A stretch of 47,323 bases of DNA from UBA6927 sp022447855 (GCA_022447855.1 JAKUTX010000013.1:1-47323), one strand, 5' to 3'. Positions 7,414 to 16,391 are shown, counted from the first letter of the stretch. Notes: a model not told the origin generated them from the letters alone. Made by a program: numbers and translations.

Positions 7414-8535
7414 TTACACAACATTTACCAGATGGTTTTGTTTGTATCCAGTAGTTACTTGAATGTAACCACTTAATTCATTGTTTAATTTTTGATCACC
7501 GGTATCAACTCTTAGCGGTTTACCTAATAAAGCGTGAAGTTTTGATGTTGTAGCTGCAACGATGATGTTTTCTTTGCCAACTTTTCTAATTACTTTAGAA
7601 CTAATTTGTTGGTTTCCTCTTCCAAATATATAGCCTTGACCTCCAATTATGGTGACGATTAATTTAACTTTTTGTCCTTTGATAATTTTCATAATTTCTG
7701 TTTCATTGACGTCGTTAGCAATTAATTTTTTATTTAAAATAATATCGATTCCCAAAACAGTATTTTTCAGATTTAATTCATCCATTAGTGGTTGGAGTGT
7801 TGTTCCTGAACCAACTATATAATATGTATTGTCTTCCATTTTACGAATCAATTCGGATGAAATACCAAGCAATTCATCCTCTTCAGTTGCGACTGAAGCA
7901 TTTTTTGTTCCTTGAACTAATGATGGTTCCTTGAATGTGTTCAGATATCCGAAGATTTGTACAGTTAGTTTGCCTGCCCGAAAATCATCTTCATTAATAT
8001 CCATTACTTCTGACAGTGTGAATTCTGTTAATTTGCCAGACAAATATTGGGATACAGCTTTTCCAGCGTAATAGGGGGTTAGGGCATAGATTCCTGAGTA
8101 AATTTTTACTCCTGTGGGGATTCCTAAAATTGGTACATTATTTCCTATGGCTTCAAAAACATCTCTAGCAGTTCCGTCTCCACCTGCAATTACGATTAAT
8201 GAAACTCCTTGATTTTGCATTTCTGCGGCAGCATTTTTTGTGTCATCCGAACTGGTTTGAAAATTTTTCTTGCCAATAACTTTTATATTAAATCCAAGTT
8301 TTTTTGCAGCATTTTCACCCATTTCTCCAGGGCAAGTAATCAATTCAAATGAATCTTTAAGTGAGGAGAATTCTTGTAAAGCTTGAAGAGTTTTAAAATT
8401 AGATTCAGGTTTCGCTCCCAAATCTTTAGCTAGGGAGACCGTTTTGTTTCCATCCGTTCCTTTTAATCCGACTTTTCCACCCATTCCTGCAATTGGGTTG
8501 ATAATTAGACCTATCTTAAAATTTTTAGATTTCAT
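7414..8535 (-). CDS. ATP-NAD kinase family protein (AcoX/COG3199-like)
   Basis: 373 residues. The N-terminus (KIGLIINPIAGMGGKVGLKG) and the nucleotide-binding motif IVIAGGDGTARDV (GGDGT) place it in the NAD-kinase/diacylglycerol-kinase fold. A second Gly-rich segment (IPTGVKIYSGIYAL) and the C-terminal IIGGQGYIFGRGNQQIS match the subgroup of predicted polyphosphate- or ATP-dependent NAD kinases that includes AcoX. Its expected role would be phosphorylation of NAD or a related nucleotide in the cytoplasm; the true substrate of the subgroup is unsettled. The start ATG at 8535 has no clear ribosome site. The probable selenoprotein gene ends 36 bases upstream, so translation may depend on read-through transcription from that gene. 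Confidence 0.82.
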   Translation of the reverse strand: MKSKNFKIGLIINPIAGMGGKVGLKGTDGNKTVSLAKDLGAKPESNFKTLQALQEFSSLKDSFELITCPGEMGENAAKKLGFNIKVIGKKNFQTSSDDTKNAAAEMQNQGVSLIVIAGGDGTARDVFEAIGNNVPILGIPTGVKIYSGIYALTPYYAGKAVSQYLSGKLTEFTLSEVMDINEDDFRAGKLTVQIFGYLNTFKEPSLVQGTKNASVATEEDELLGISSELIRKMEDNTYYIVGSGTTLQPLMDELNLKNTVLGIDIILNKKLIANDVNETEIMKIIKGQKVKLIVTIIGGQGYIFGRGNQQISSKVIRKVGKENIIVAATTSKLHALLGKPLRVDTGDQKLNNELSGYIQVTTGYKQNHLVNVV

Positions 8536-8571
8536 TATGTGAAAAATCCAAAATAATTAATAAACTTGAAA

Positions 8572-9417
8572 TTATGTTATTAGTGGTGTGTTCGGCAAGT
8601 TGGCCCATTCACCCATAGATCCATCATAATTCCGTTTTTTAGAATATCCCAAAAGTGTTAATACAAATACTCCGTGCGCCGCACGGATTCCTCCCTGTCA
8701 ATAGGGTATTATTTCCTTGTCAGGGGTTACTCCAGATTCTTCAAGTATGCGTCTTAGTTCATCGTGGCTTTTAAAAATTTGGTATTTGTCCGCAGTCACA
8801 AAATTGGTCCATTCAATGTGAATGGATCCTGGGATCCTACCTGATTTTGCGTTTCCTCTAGAATTGCTCCCATTCCATTCTCCATCAGATCTAACATCAA
8901 GGAATATTGATTTAGGGTCGTCTATTTTTGATAAAGCCTGATCGAGGGTGCAAATTAATTTATCATCTGTATTGGGTGTGAAAGTTGAAGAGATTTTTTT
9001 GGGAGGGTCGATTGAAATTGGTTTTCCTTCATCAAACCATTTTTTCCAACCGCCATCCAGGACTTTAGCGTTTGTGTGCCCATAATAGTTTAGAACCCAC
9101 CAGAAGCGTGAAGCCCATAGACTTCCACCACTATCATATGTTACGACGGTAGTGTCATCTCCGATTCCCATGTCTTCGAAGATTTCCTTAACTGTTTCAG
9201 CATCCGCCACCCAAGGGAAGTTTTTTGGGTCTTTTGGATATGAAGGATGCTTAATATAATGGTGAACACTGATTCCCACCGCTCCTTTTATATGTGACCT
9301 TTCATATGAATCTAGTAGATCACAATCTATTATCCGTAGATTTGGGTCGTCTAAATGGTTATATAACCATTCCGAGTCAACCAAAATTTCAGAGTTCATC
9401 AAAGTAGCATCTGTCAT
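8572..9417 (-). CDS. Two-domain rhodanese (sulfurtransferase) with probable selenocysteine at the active site
   Basis: 281 residues if the in-frame TGA at 8698-8700 is read as selenocysteine (residue 240). Residues 1-125 are the inactive N-terminal rhodanese domain (LRIIDCDLLDSYERSHIKGA; later VTYDSGGSLWASR). Residues 140-281 are the catalytic domain (IFLDVRSDGEW, SGRIPGSIHIEW). The active loop reads IIPY-TGA-QGGIRAAHG, where homologues have P-Y-C-Q-[GS]-G-[VI]-R. Translation continues in frame for 41 codons with the expected family ending (LGYSKKRNYDGSMGEWANLP) and then TAA, giving the usual family length. A perfect 7-bp hairpin follows the TGA (8671-8687). The protein should move sulfane sulfur from a donor such as thiosulfate to an acceptor. 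The start ATG has GGAG 8 bases upstream. Read as a plain stop, the gene would make a 239-residue protein cut exactly before its catalytic residue. A nonsense mutation or sequencing error is the alternative. Confidence 0.8.
8671..8687 (-). promoter_or_regulatory. SECIS-like hairpin downstream of the in-frame TGA
   Basis: On the minus strand, UCCGUGC-GGC-GCACGGA forms a perfect 7-bp stem with a GGC loop. The loop begins 18 bases after the UGA. Known bacterial SECIS elements have a stem-loop just after the UGA with a G in the first two loop positions, about 16-37 bases away; this fits. The lower part of the stem is weak and partly mismatched. It lies within the coding sequence, as bacterial SECIS elements do. 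Confidence 0.65.
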
Positions 9418-9508
9418 TCTTAGGTCTCCAATTTAATATTAGCTTGCAATTTTATTATTTTATCAAAAAAGTTTTTTATATAGCAGGTCTTTAAGGGAAC
9501 CGCCATTA

Positions 9509-10201
9509 TTATTTTGGGTGTATTCTTTCTAGAATATTCAAGTTTGATTGTTTGGTTGCCTCATGGATTTTAGAAGCCCATTCTGTTGAGTTAGCTTCAG
9601 CCACTTTTGGATCTTTCATAAAATCAAGATTGTTTATCTCGTATATTGCTATCCATTCGGGATCTCTTGAATTGCTTGTAGGGTGCTGTTTTTCAGTCTT
9701 AATACAAAGCCGGGCACTTATTGCCCCTTTTGCATCTAGGATTTTCGGGAAATGTTCAATTTTATTCCAAAGTATTAAATCTTTTGATTCTGGCAGGGCA
9801 ACATCCATTCTAAGTGTTATTAAAAATGGACTTCTAATTGAACCCCAGGAATCTTTCGAAATTTTATTTTGTTCATGGTGGTTTTCTGCAATTCCATTTG
9901 TGAGGACTTGTTTATAAACAGATGCGGAATGGTTTGTAAAACCATGTCGCAGTTTTGCACCAGTTTCGTCATGATTTCTGGTTTCAGCGTAAATTTTGGT
10001 GTGTAATGTTTCTGGATCCGGGATTTCATAAATGTGAAGATAGTCCTGAATACCTTTAATGGATTTGTATCTCACTGCACTAAGTATGCCTATATCCAAA
10101 AGATCTTGAATATGAGAAGTGTTGGCCCATTGGTTTGCTTCAACTTCGATCGCGGTATCTAGATCAAATCTCACGGTATATATGTAAGGGGTTTGATTCA
10201 A
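9509..10201 (-). CDS. Tandem ferredoxin-fold (dimeric alpha-beta barrel-like) protein
   Basis: 230 residues, TTG start at 10201 with CAGGAG about 6 bases upstream. The two halves have the same pattern. Residues 5-70 run YIYTVRFDLD, a helix, LSAVRYKSI and YLHIYEIPDPETL. Residues 128-220 run FLITLRMDV, a helix, SARLCIKT and EWIAIYEINNLDF followed by an EWASKI helix. This is the layout of a duplicated alpha+beta (DUF/ABM-like) barrel, usually found in small monooxygenases, isomerases or binding proteins. No catalytic residue can be assigned. The gene lies between the rhodanese and the enolase-family gene on the same strand, with 64- and 91-base gaps. Function unknown. Confidence 0.75.
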   Translation of the reverse strand: MNQTPYIYTVRFDLDTAIEVEANQWANTSHIQDLLDIGILSAVRYKSIKGIQDYLHIYEIPDPETLHTKIYAETRNHDETGAKLRHGFTNHSASVYKQVLTNGIAENHHEQNKISKDSWGSIRSPFLITLRMDVALPESKDLILWNKIEHFPKILDAKGAISARLCIKTEKQHPTSNSRDPEWIAIYEINNLDFMKDPKVAEANSTEWASKIHEATKQSNLNILERIHPK

Positions 10202-10265
10202 CAGAGACTCCTGTTTGTCTGATTTATTAGGGGGCTATGTGGTGATTTTTGGTCAAAAAGTGGTG

Positions 10266-11432
10266 TTAGCTCCAATCAGGATCAAGGTGGGATTCTAAGT
10301 AATCTTCATTCAATTCTACTCCGAGACCAGGCCTTGAAGGCAACTCCAAATATCCTTGATTAATGTTTATTGGTTCGGTAATCATCATATTTAAAGTTGG
10401 AAGGCTCGAGTGGTTCATTTCAAGTTTAAAGAAGTTTGGTACGGTCATCATTGTATGAGCACCAGCAAGAATATTGATGGGGCCACTAGCATCATGAGGA
10501 CTGACCGGGACATAAAATGTTTCTGCTAATGTCGAAATTTTGTATAACTCTGAGATTCCGCCAGTCCATAGAATATCGGGCATCAAATATTCAGCGAGAT
10601 TTTCTTTAAGAATTGGTAGAAAATCCCACCTGGTATAAAGTCTTTCTCCAACACAGATTGGAACATTTACTGATTCTTTTACTTGTTTTAGTGCTTCATT
10701 ACTGTTTGGTTGAACAGGCTCTTCAAACCATCCAATGTTATATGGTTCGAGCATTTTTGCTATTTTAATTGCAGTTGGAACATTGAAGTTTCCATGGCAG
10801 TCGATAAGTATTTCAATTTCTGGGCCTACCGACTCTCTGATTGCTGCGACAGTGTCTTGCCCCAATGTTGCTGCCTTAGGAGAAATCATTCCTTGAATAT
10901 ATCTTCTGTGATGCTGTTTCATTTCTGGTTGAAAGGGATCTAGTTTTATTGTTTTAAATCCTTTTGAAACGAGTTCCCTTGCTTGATTAGCAGCATATGA
11001 AGGATCTCCTGGTTGCACATGAGTATACATTTCAATTTGATCTCTTACTGGTCCTCCACCAAGAATTTCGTAAATTGGTTTATTTGCAATTTTGCCCTTA
11101 ATATCCCATAGTGCTATATCAATTCCACTCATTACTGTCGTCACAAATCCCCCGAATCCACCTCCACCAGTGAATCTTCGGAACAGCTTATGCCATATTA
11201 GGTCTACATGCTCAGGGTTTTCTCCAATTAATGTTTCTCTAAAATCTTCTTTCACCGTTGAGTTTTTAAGGAAGTTCAAAATGTTCCCGACAATTATACT
11301 TCCACCACCCCCAGAGCTTGTTGCCTCACCAATCCCAGAAATCCCTTCATCAGTGTCAATGCGAAGGAAGACGTAGCTTCTACTGTTGACATTGGGTCTA
11401 GTGACCCAGATTTTCAGATCAACTATTTTCAC
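10266..11432 (-). CDS. Mandelate racemase/muconate lactonizing enzyme family protein (enolase superfamily)
   Basis: 388 residues with the capping domain (1-125) and TIM barrel. Metal ligands are visible: D211 in ILIDCHGNF, E237 in WFEEPVQP and E263 in VGERLYTRWD. Likely catalytic residues are K163 (TIKLDPF), H213 in the D-x-H motif and H313 (SPHDASGP). This arrangement is that of acid-sugar dehydratases related to galactonate dehydratase, which remove water from sugar acids through an Mg-stabilised enolate. The exact sugar acid cannot be told. The start is GTG at 11432, overlapping the stop of the upstream lipoprotein gene by four bases (GTGA), so the two are translationally coupled. Such enzymes are expanded in SAR202-type genomes. 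Confidence 0.9.
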   Translation of the reverse strand: MKIVDLKIWVTRPNVNSRSYVFLRIDTDEGISGIGEATSSGGGGSIIVGNILNFLKNSTVKEDFRETLIGENPEHVDLIWHKLFRRFTGGGGFGGFVTTVMSGIDIALWDIKGKIANKPIYEILGGGPVRDQIEMYTHVQPGDPSYAANQARELVSKGFKTIKLDPFQPEMKQHHRRYIQGMISPKAATLGQDTVAAIRESVGPEIEILIDCHGNFNVPTAIKIAKMLEPYNIGWFEEPVQPNSNEALKQVKESVNVPICVGERLYTRWDFLPILKENLAEYLMPDILWTGGISELYKISTLAETFYVPVSPHDASGPINILAGAHTMMTVPNFFKLEMNHSSLPTLNMMITEPININQGYLELPSRPGLGVELNEDYLESHLDPDWS

Positions 11433-12019
11433 TGTGTGCTGACCAAATCATCTACAACGGCTTTTCGATCAGTTTTAAGTTCATTGTATCGATCAAAAGC
11501 TTCCCAAATTTTTTGTTCAGCTATATACAAACTATCGCAGAATAAAATAGCGTCCGCACCCGATTCAGAATTCATGAAAGTTTGCATTTTGGAAAATTGT
11601 TGTTCAGCGTATGCCGCACTTAAGGCACTTGCGGTTTCACAACTAACGACATCATTGATATTTAAATTGATTTCTTCAGCTAACTTTAATATTTCGGCTT
11701 CTGTTTCGATTAAAACCTCAGAAGCTTTGGAAGCATTTGAATTCCATGTTTCGATTTGGTCGATTAAACTTTGATGTGTATTAGCATACAATTTTGGAGG
11801 TGTTAATGTATTTAAACCTGCAAGGATGTTTGATTGGAAACTCGTATCTAGACTGCTAGCTGAAACTTGTGCAGGGGAAAAATTTGATTCACTAATTTCC
11901 GCAATATATTTGTTCATTGGATCAAAGTATTCGGCTTCACTTTGTGACCCATTACTACATCCGACTAGTAGGAGAACTAAAAGAAAAGTTATTATCAAAG
12001 TATTACGGAATCGATTCAT
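11429..12019 (-). CDS. Lipoprotein, 196 aa, coupled to the enolase-family gene
   Basis: Signal sequence with a Leu-rich core and lipobox LLVGC (Cys21). The mature part begins SNGSQSEAEYFDPMNKY and is otherwise mostly helical: QSLIDQIETWNSNASKASEV, then TEAEILKLAEEINLNIND, then AEQKIWEAFDRYNELKTDRK. Two Cys (SCETAS, LFCDSL) may pair. The layout resembles a small exported helical-bundle protein; no family recognised. Its stop overlaps the enolase-superfamily gene (GTGA). A TTGACA box facing this gene lies at about 12070, but I could not find a matching -10 at good spacing. The EYFDPMNKY segment near the lipid anchor resembles the FDP motif of the other small envelope proteins in this window; this may be chance. 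Confidence 0.8.
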   Translation of the reverse strand: MNRFRNTLIITFLLVLLLVGCSNGSQSEAEYFDPMNKYIAEISESNFSPAQVSASSLDTSFQSNILAGLNTLTPPKLYANTHQSLIDQIETWNSNASKASEVLIETEAEILKLAEEINLNINDVVSCETASALSAAYAEQQFSKMQTFMNSESGADAILFCDSLYIAEQKIWEAFDRYNELKTDRKAVVDDLVSTQ

Positions 12020-12145
12020 TTAATTTACTCCATTTATTTCGATCATATGCATTTAATTTTAATGGAATTGTGTCAAAGAGGGCATAATTTTTCAATCTAT
12101 AATTTGTGAAGAGCAATAATTTTCATTTTTGGAGCATGAATTGGT

Positions 12146-12151
12146 TATAAT
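12146..12151 (+). promoter_or_regulatory. -10 box; likely leaderless transcript of the QPT gene
   Basis: TATAAT at 12146-12151 is followed by six bases and then the ATG at 12158. Transcription starting about seven bases past the box would begin at the A of the start codon, giving an mRNA with no leader. No ribosome site and no clear -35 box are seen. Confidence 0.45.
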
Positions 12152-12157
12152 CGGCTT

Positions 12158-12784
12158 ATGTATTTAATTTCACTTGCAGTAATTTTCACAACATTGCTTC
12201 TGACGGCAAATATTTCAGCTGTTAAAATCATCGCCATTGGGTCAGAAGGAATAGATGCGGGTATTATCGCTTATCCTTTAACATTTCTTATTTCCGATGT
12301 TATTTCTGAAGTTTATGGACGGAAAACCACGACTAAAATTATTTGGCTCGGATTTCTAGCCAATTTACTAATGATATCTATTATCTATGTTGCAGGGATT
12401 CTTCCTTCAGCAACTTTTTGGAATGATCAGCAATCTTATGATCAAATTTTGGGAGCTGTTCCACGGATAGTCATTGCATCGATGGTTGCATACTTGGTTA
12501 GTCAGAATCATGATGTTTTAGCTTTTGAAATGTGGAAAAAGGTTACAGGTGGAAAATTCTTGTGGTTTAGGAATAATGCTTCAACAGTTGTTTCACAGGG
12601 AATAGATACTACAATATTTATTTTAATTGCATTTGTTGGAATTTATTCATTCGATGACATATTGAATATGATTTGGATTACGTATTTAATTAAAATCGTT
12701 GTGGCAATTATTGATACTCCATTAGTCTATATTTTAGTGAATATTGTAAGACGAAAGAAGGAGAACAAGGGAATTAATTTATAA
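12158..12784 (+). CDS. yhhQ: Queuosine precursor transporter (YhhQ/QPT family)
   Basis: 208 residues with about six membrane helices. The family signature is clear: an N-terminal helix with TANISAVKIIAIG, then YPLTFLISDVISEVYGRKTT, and later FLWFRNNASTVVSQGIDTTI with FILIAFVGI. YhhQ proteins import 7-cyano-7-deazaguanine or 7-aminomethyl-7-deazaguanine for tRNA queuosine synthesis. The presence of this gene suggests the cell salvages queuosine precursors. The gene is flanked by a divergent lipoprotein gene and a convergent MBL gene, so it stands alone. No preQ1 riboswitch is visible upstream, in keeping with a leaderless transcript. Confidence 0.85.
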   Translation: MYLISLAVIFTTLLLTANISAVKIIAIGSEGIDAGIIAYPLTFLISDVISEVYGRKTTTKIIWLGFLANLLMISIIYVAGILPSATFWNDQQSYDQILGAVPRIVIASMVAYLVSQNHDVLAFEMWKKVTGGKFLWFRNNASTVVSQGIDTTIFILIAFVGIYSFDDILNMIWITYLIKIVVAIIDTPLVYILVNIVRRKKENKGINL

Positions 12785-12795
12785 AAGATTTCCGC

Positions 12796-13557
12796 CTATT
12801 TTTGTGTTATTTCAATATTTGTTTCTAGTTGCCTTTGCACTTTATAGCTAACTCCAACTATATCTGAATTCCCTATAGAATTTACAATTTCTACATCTGT
12901 TGGACCTTCAATATACTCAATTGAACTTGATCCAATTTTAAATGGTCTGTCATGGCCTGGGTAAAATATTTTAGAAGTATCAACCATTTTCTGTATGCTG
13001 TCCGTTGCCTGGGATTTGTCATAAAAAACATTTTGGGGTAGGCCTCTAGTGATGGAACCTCCATCAGATAAGGCGTCTCCTGAGACAATTATGTTTCCTT
13101 TGTCACTTTCAACTGAAACTGACATATGGCCTGAAGTATGACCTGGTGTGTCAACAATTCTTACTCCATCGGTTACTTTATCTCCATCTGATACAGGATT
13201 GACACTCATTTTAGAAAGGACTTCATTTATCAATGGAACTGTTGCCCAGTCACCCCGTTTGGGTGATTTCGCGTAATCCAATTCTTTAGGGTGGACAAGA
13301 ATTTTTGAATTTGAAAACAGGTCTGTATTTTGGCAATGATCCCAGTGCAGATGAGTTAGGATCACAATATCAATATCATTTGGTTCTAGTCCATGTGATT
13401 TCATGGTGGATAGTAATAGACGTCTTCTTGAAGACGGTCCAGTATCTATCAAAATGTGGGTCCCGTTAACTCTTAATAATGATATTGTTGACCATCCAAA
13501 ATTGCCTTGATTGGATGATAGAGAGAATCCGTATGTTAGTACATCTATATTGGACAT
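12796..13557 (-). CDS. MBL-fold metallo-hydrolase
   Basis: 253 residues with the beta-lactamase-fold zinc motifs. HLHWDH lies at 69-74 (HxHxDH), then PGHTSGHMSV, then GDALSDGG and YPGHDRPF as the last ligands. This pattern fits the lactonase/glyoxalase-like branch acting on lactones or thioesters; the substrate is unknown. The ATG shares its A with the stop of the upstream exporter gene (TAATG), so the two are translationally coupled. The exporter/hydrolase link suggests that both handle the same compound or lipid (inference). Confidence 0.88.
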   Translation of the reverse strand: MSNIDVLTYGFSLSSNQGNFGWSTISLLRVNGTHILIDTGPSSRRRLLLSTMKSHGLEPNDIDIVILTHLHWDHCQNTDLFSNSKILVHPKELDYAKSPKRGDWATVPLINEVLSKMSVNPVSDGDKVTDGVRIVDTPGHTSGHMSVSVESDKGNIIVSGDALSDGGSITRGLPQNVFYDKSQATDSIQKMVDTSKIFYPGHDRPFKIGSSSIEYIEGPTDVEIVNSIGNSDIVGVSYKVQRQLETNIEITQK

Positions 13558-16352
13558 TATTCCTCCAATGATTCAGGATTGGGTTTTTCTTTGGTTATCA
13601 ACATTAATAGGCATGGTAATACAATAATTGAAGAAACAAAGGCCAAGAAAATCATTAATGCAGTCAGTTGTCCGTATGAAGCAAACATTGGCATTGGCGC
13701 AAATCCCATTATTGCGAACCCCACGATACTTGATGCTGCAGATCCAAGCAATGCAGTTCCTGTACCTCTAGCAGCTTTTTGTATTGCGAGAGATCGTGTT
13801 AAATTGCGTTTAAATTCTTCACGGAATCTTTCAGTCATATGAATTGAATAATCTATGCCTATTCCTATTGAAATGGCTCCTATCATTGCGGTTACAAAAT
13901 TTAAAGAGAATCCTGCCAAATTCATAATGCCGTATAACCATGCTACAACTAGTCCAATAGGTATTACTGTCACAATTGCGTATTTAAAAGAGCGCATTGT
14001 AATAATTAATAGCAAAGTTGCTGCAATGATTGCTATAGGCAAAGATGTATAAAGTGTACGAGTCGATGCAGAAAGCTGTACCTCTCTTGTGAATGGAGAA
14101 CCTGTAAGTCTTGCTTTAGAAATAGGTGGTTGGGCTTCAAGGGATTGAAGTAAGGGGTTGACTGCTTTTGCTGTTTCATTAACTACCATTTGGTTTCGAG
14201 TGCCCGGGATTTGAAAAATCACTCTAGTTAAGTCAGCTTCAGAATTTGAAAAATAAATAGCTTCTCTTACTTCATCCGATTTGACAATAGTTATTCCATT
14301 ATCTGAAATAATTCCATTTTCCAATGTGAATTTAATAGCGGTAAGCATTTGCAATTTTGTGTCAGGTATTAAATTTTGGTCTTTATCTTCAATTAGAATA
14401 CCTGTAGAAGATTTAATTGCTTGAATTGTTTTAGGATTCTCTATGATCATTTTGGAAATATTTACAATGTTATATCCAAGGGTAATTTCACCGCTGGGTC
14501 TGGTTGCGATTTGATTCACCTCTCGTAGGGATTCGATGAATTGTGAAATTGATGCTATGGCATTTGGGTCCATTAAATCACCTTCAATGAATGCAATCCC
14601 AGGTTCTCCTCCTTGTTCACCTACATGGTCGTCTATTTTGTCTAGCCCAATTACCATATCAGAATCAGGGTCGTAGAAATCTTTTACATCAAAGGTGGGC
14701 TCTAAATTAAATGCGAAAAAAATTGAAATAGATGTAATTAAAGTTGTTATAAGAATTACTAATTTTGGGTAACTCGTTGCTAATTTAACTAATCTTTGCA
14801 GATAAGATTTCTGAAATTGATTTTTTGTGTAAGATTTTTTTTCGGAACTTTGATTCTCTGGTTTTCGAATATTTTTCACACGAAAAAAAATGTACGTTAG
14901 TGGCACTATGATGAAAACAAATGTTGTAAGACCAAGCATCACTACACCGATTGTTTTACTAACTGCTATCAGCAAGATTACTGATCCACCAGCAGCAAAA
15001 GAGATTCCAATCCCTCCTGCGATACCGAAAATCTTATATTTCAATCCAGAGAAGATATTTCCCTTGGATTGCATTAGTTCATCTATTCTCATTAAGGATA
15101 GTGGAGCAACGATTCCAAGTAGTATAAATGAAGAAATTGTTGCAATTGCTGCAGCTCCACCGAAATGAATTACTGCTTCAATATTTGATGAGAGATTTGA
15201 TAGGAAAGCTATGCTATCACTAGCCATGGCTAAAAGTAGTGCTACGAGTACTCCTGTCATGCCAATTGCAAAGGCATTTCTGGGGGTATTACCTACGTCT
15301 TTTTCTTCTTTATATCTGCGGATTGAGTGGACTGCGAAATCAACGCCGAGAGATATCATACTGATAGGAACTATAAGATCAATTACTAGTCCGCTTTTGA
15401 TTCCGATAAGTGCAGAAAAACCTTTAACCCATATTATTAGGATTCCTAAACCTATTCCAGTGAGTGACGTCGCCCAATAAGATTTTAGGCTTATTCCGAC
15501 GACAATTAATGCTGCGATGATGGTAAAAGTTACAAATATTCCAGCTTCTTTTCCCTCTTCTTCTGATTCCAGATTTGCATCAATTGCTACACCCCAAATT
15601 TCATATGCCTTTGATTCTCCCGCCATAATTGTGTCAATTCGTCTATTTAGATGTTCTTTATTTATGACATCGGGCCCTCCTCCAATTCCTATTTCAAGAC
15701 CAGCTCCACCTAATTTGCTGTTATCAGCAACTGCTGTGAAGATCATTGCAGGGGAGGTCCACCATTGGATTTCTTGACCCAAAACCTCTCTTTTCTCAAA
15801 ACTTGCATGTCTTGATAAAAAATCGATTGCACCTGATGAGTTAGTGTTGGAAAGTAATTTATGAACTGCAAACTTTAATTCTTCGTCTGAGCAAGATTCA
15901 AGTGATTTCCCTGAGGTAAAAAGGATTGCTTCGATCGGTTCTAAAATAGAACTTATCCCTTTGACTTCGATTCCTGTAATTGGGTCAAAAAAGGCAAATA
16001 GATAAGGTTGTTTTTCTAAAGATCCTGAAGCCAATTTTCCGTTTAAATCTAATTCTAATAGTTGAGTTTTGTTTTGTTTGAATTCTAATAAAACGTCTCT
16101 AGTAAGAACATCACCATTTTTTGCTTCCATAACAAATGATGCAAAGTGGACTGATGTTGGAAATTTTTTATCGATTTCTTTTTGTAGTTCATAAACCTCG
16201 TGTGGTGGGTTTGGGGAAGCCTGTATATTAGTCCCCATTTGGAACAAGGGAAGTAGAAGAAATACGGTTAAAATTAAAACGGTGCAGGTGACAAATATTG
16301 ATCTTTTGGTTAGAAAATATACAAAGTTGTGTTTCCAGTTTTTTGCATTCAT
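13557..16352 (-). CDS. MMPL/RND family exporter
   Basis: 931 residues with the two-fold RND layout. There is a first membrane helix near residues 16-38 and a large external loop to about 265. A block of helices with the sterol-sensing-like segment (LIVPISMISLGVDFAVHSIRRYKEEK) follows, then a cytoplasmic link. A second helix comes near 525, a second external loop, and a last helix block with the matching segment TAMIGAISIGIGIDYSIHMTERF. The repeated GxxxD...H-x-x-R pattern includes the proton-relay Asp. MMPL proteins export lipids or hydrophobic compounds using the proton gradient. It is encoded between a small lipoprotein gene (39 bases upstream) and the coupled MBL hydrolase. The substrate is not predictable; a lipid is most likely. 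Confidence 0.88.
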   Translation of the reverse strand: MNAKNWKHNFVYFLTKRSIFVTCTVLILTVFLLLPLFQMGTNIQASPNPPHEVYELQKEIDKKFPTSVHFASFVMEAKNGDVLTRDVLLEFKQNKTQLLELDLNGKLASGSLEKQPYLFAFFDPITGIEVKGISSILEPIEAILFTSGKSLESCSDEELKFAVHKLLSNTNSSGAIDFLSRHASFEKREVLGQEIQWWTSPAMIFTAVADNSKLGGAGLEIGIGGGPDVINKEHLNRRIDTIMAGESKAYEIWGVAIDANLESEEEGKEAGIFVTFTIIAALIVVGISLKSYWATSLTGIGLGILIIWVKGFSALIGIKSGLVIDLIVPISMISLGVDFAVHSIRRYKEEKDVGNTPRNAFAIGMTGVLVALLLAMASDSIAFLSNLSSNIEAVIHFGGAAAIATISSFILLGIVAPLSLMRIDELMQSKGNIFSGLKYKIFGIAGGIGISFAAGGSVILLIAVSKTIGVVMLGLTTFVFIIVPLTYIFFRVKNIRKPENQSSEKKSYTKNQFQKSYLQRLVKLATSYPKLVILITTLITSISIFFAFNLEPTFDVKDFYDPDSDMVIGLDKIDDHVGEQGGEPGIAFIEGDLMDPNAIASISQFIESLREVNQIATRPSGEITLGYNIVNISKMIIENPKTIQAIKSSTGILIEDKDQNLIPDTKLQMLTAIKFTLENGIISDNGITIVKSDEVREAIYFSNSEADLTRVIFQIPGTRNQMVVNETAKAVNPLLQSLEAQPPISKARLTGSPFTREVQLSASTRTLYTSLPIAIIAATLLLIITMRSFKYAIVTVIPIGLVVAWLYGIMNLAGFSLNFVTAMIGAISIGIGIDYSIHMTERFREEFKRNLTRSLAIQKAARGTGTALLGSAASSIVGFAIMGFAPMPMFASYGQLTALMIFLAFVSSIIVLPCLLMLITKEKPNPESLEE

Positions 16353-16391
16353 AAAGTAATAATATCAAATTAAAGAAAACAGATTTGCATG

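Noticed and set aside
8572..8700. Reading the rhodanese as a pseudogene with a nonsense mutation
   Set aside because: The tail stays in frame for 41 codons with family motifs, and the TGA falls on the catalytic codon with a hairpin after it. The selenoprotein reading explains this better, though it is not proven.
12020..12157. A preQ1 riboswitch upstream of the queuosine-precursor transporter
   Set aside because: No stem or conserved preQ1 core is visible and the likely transcript has no leader.
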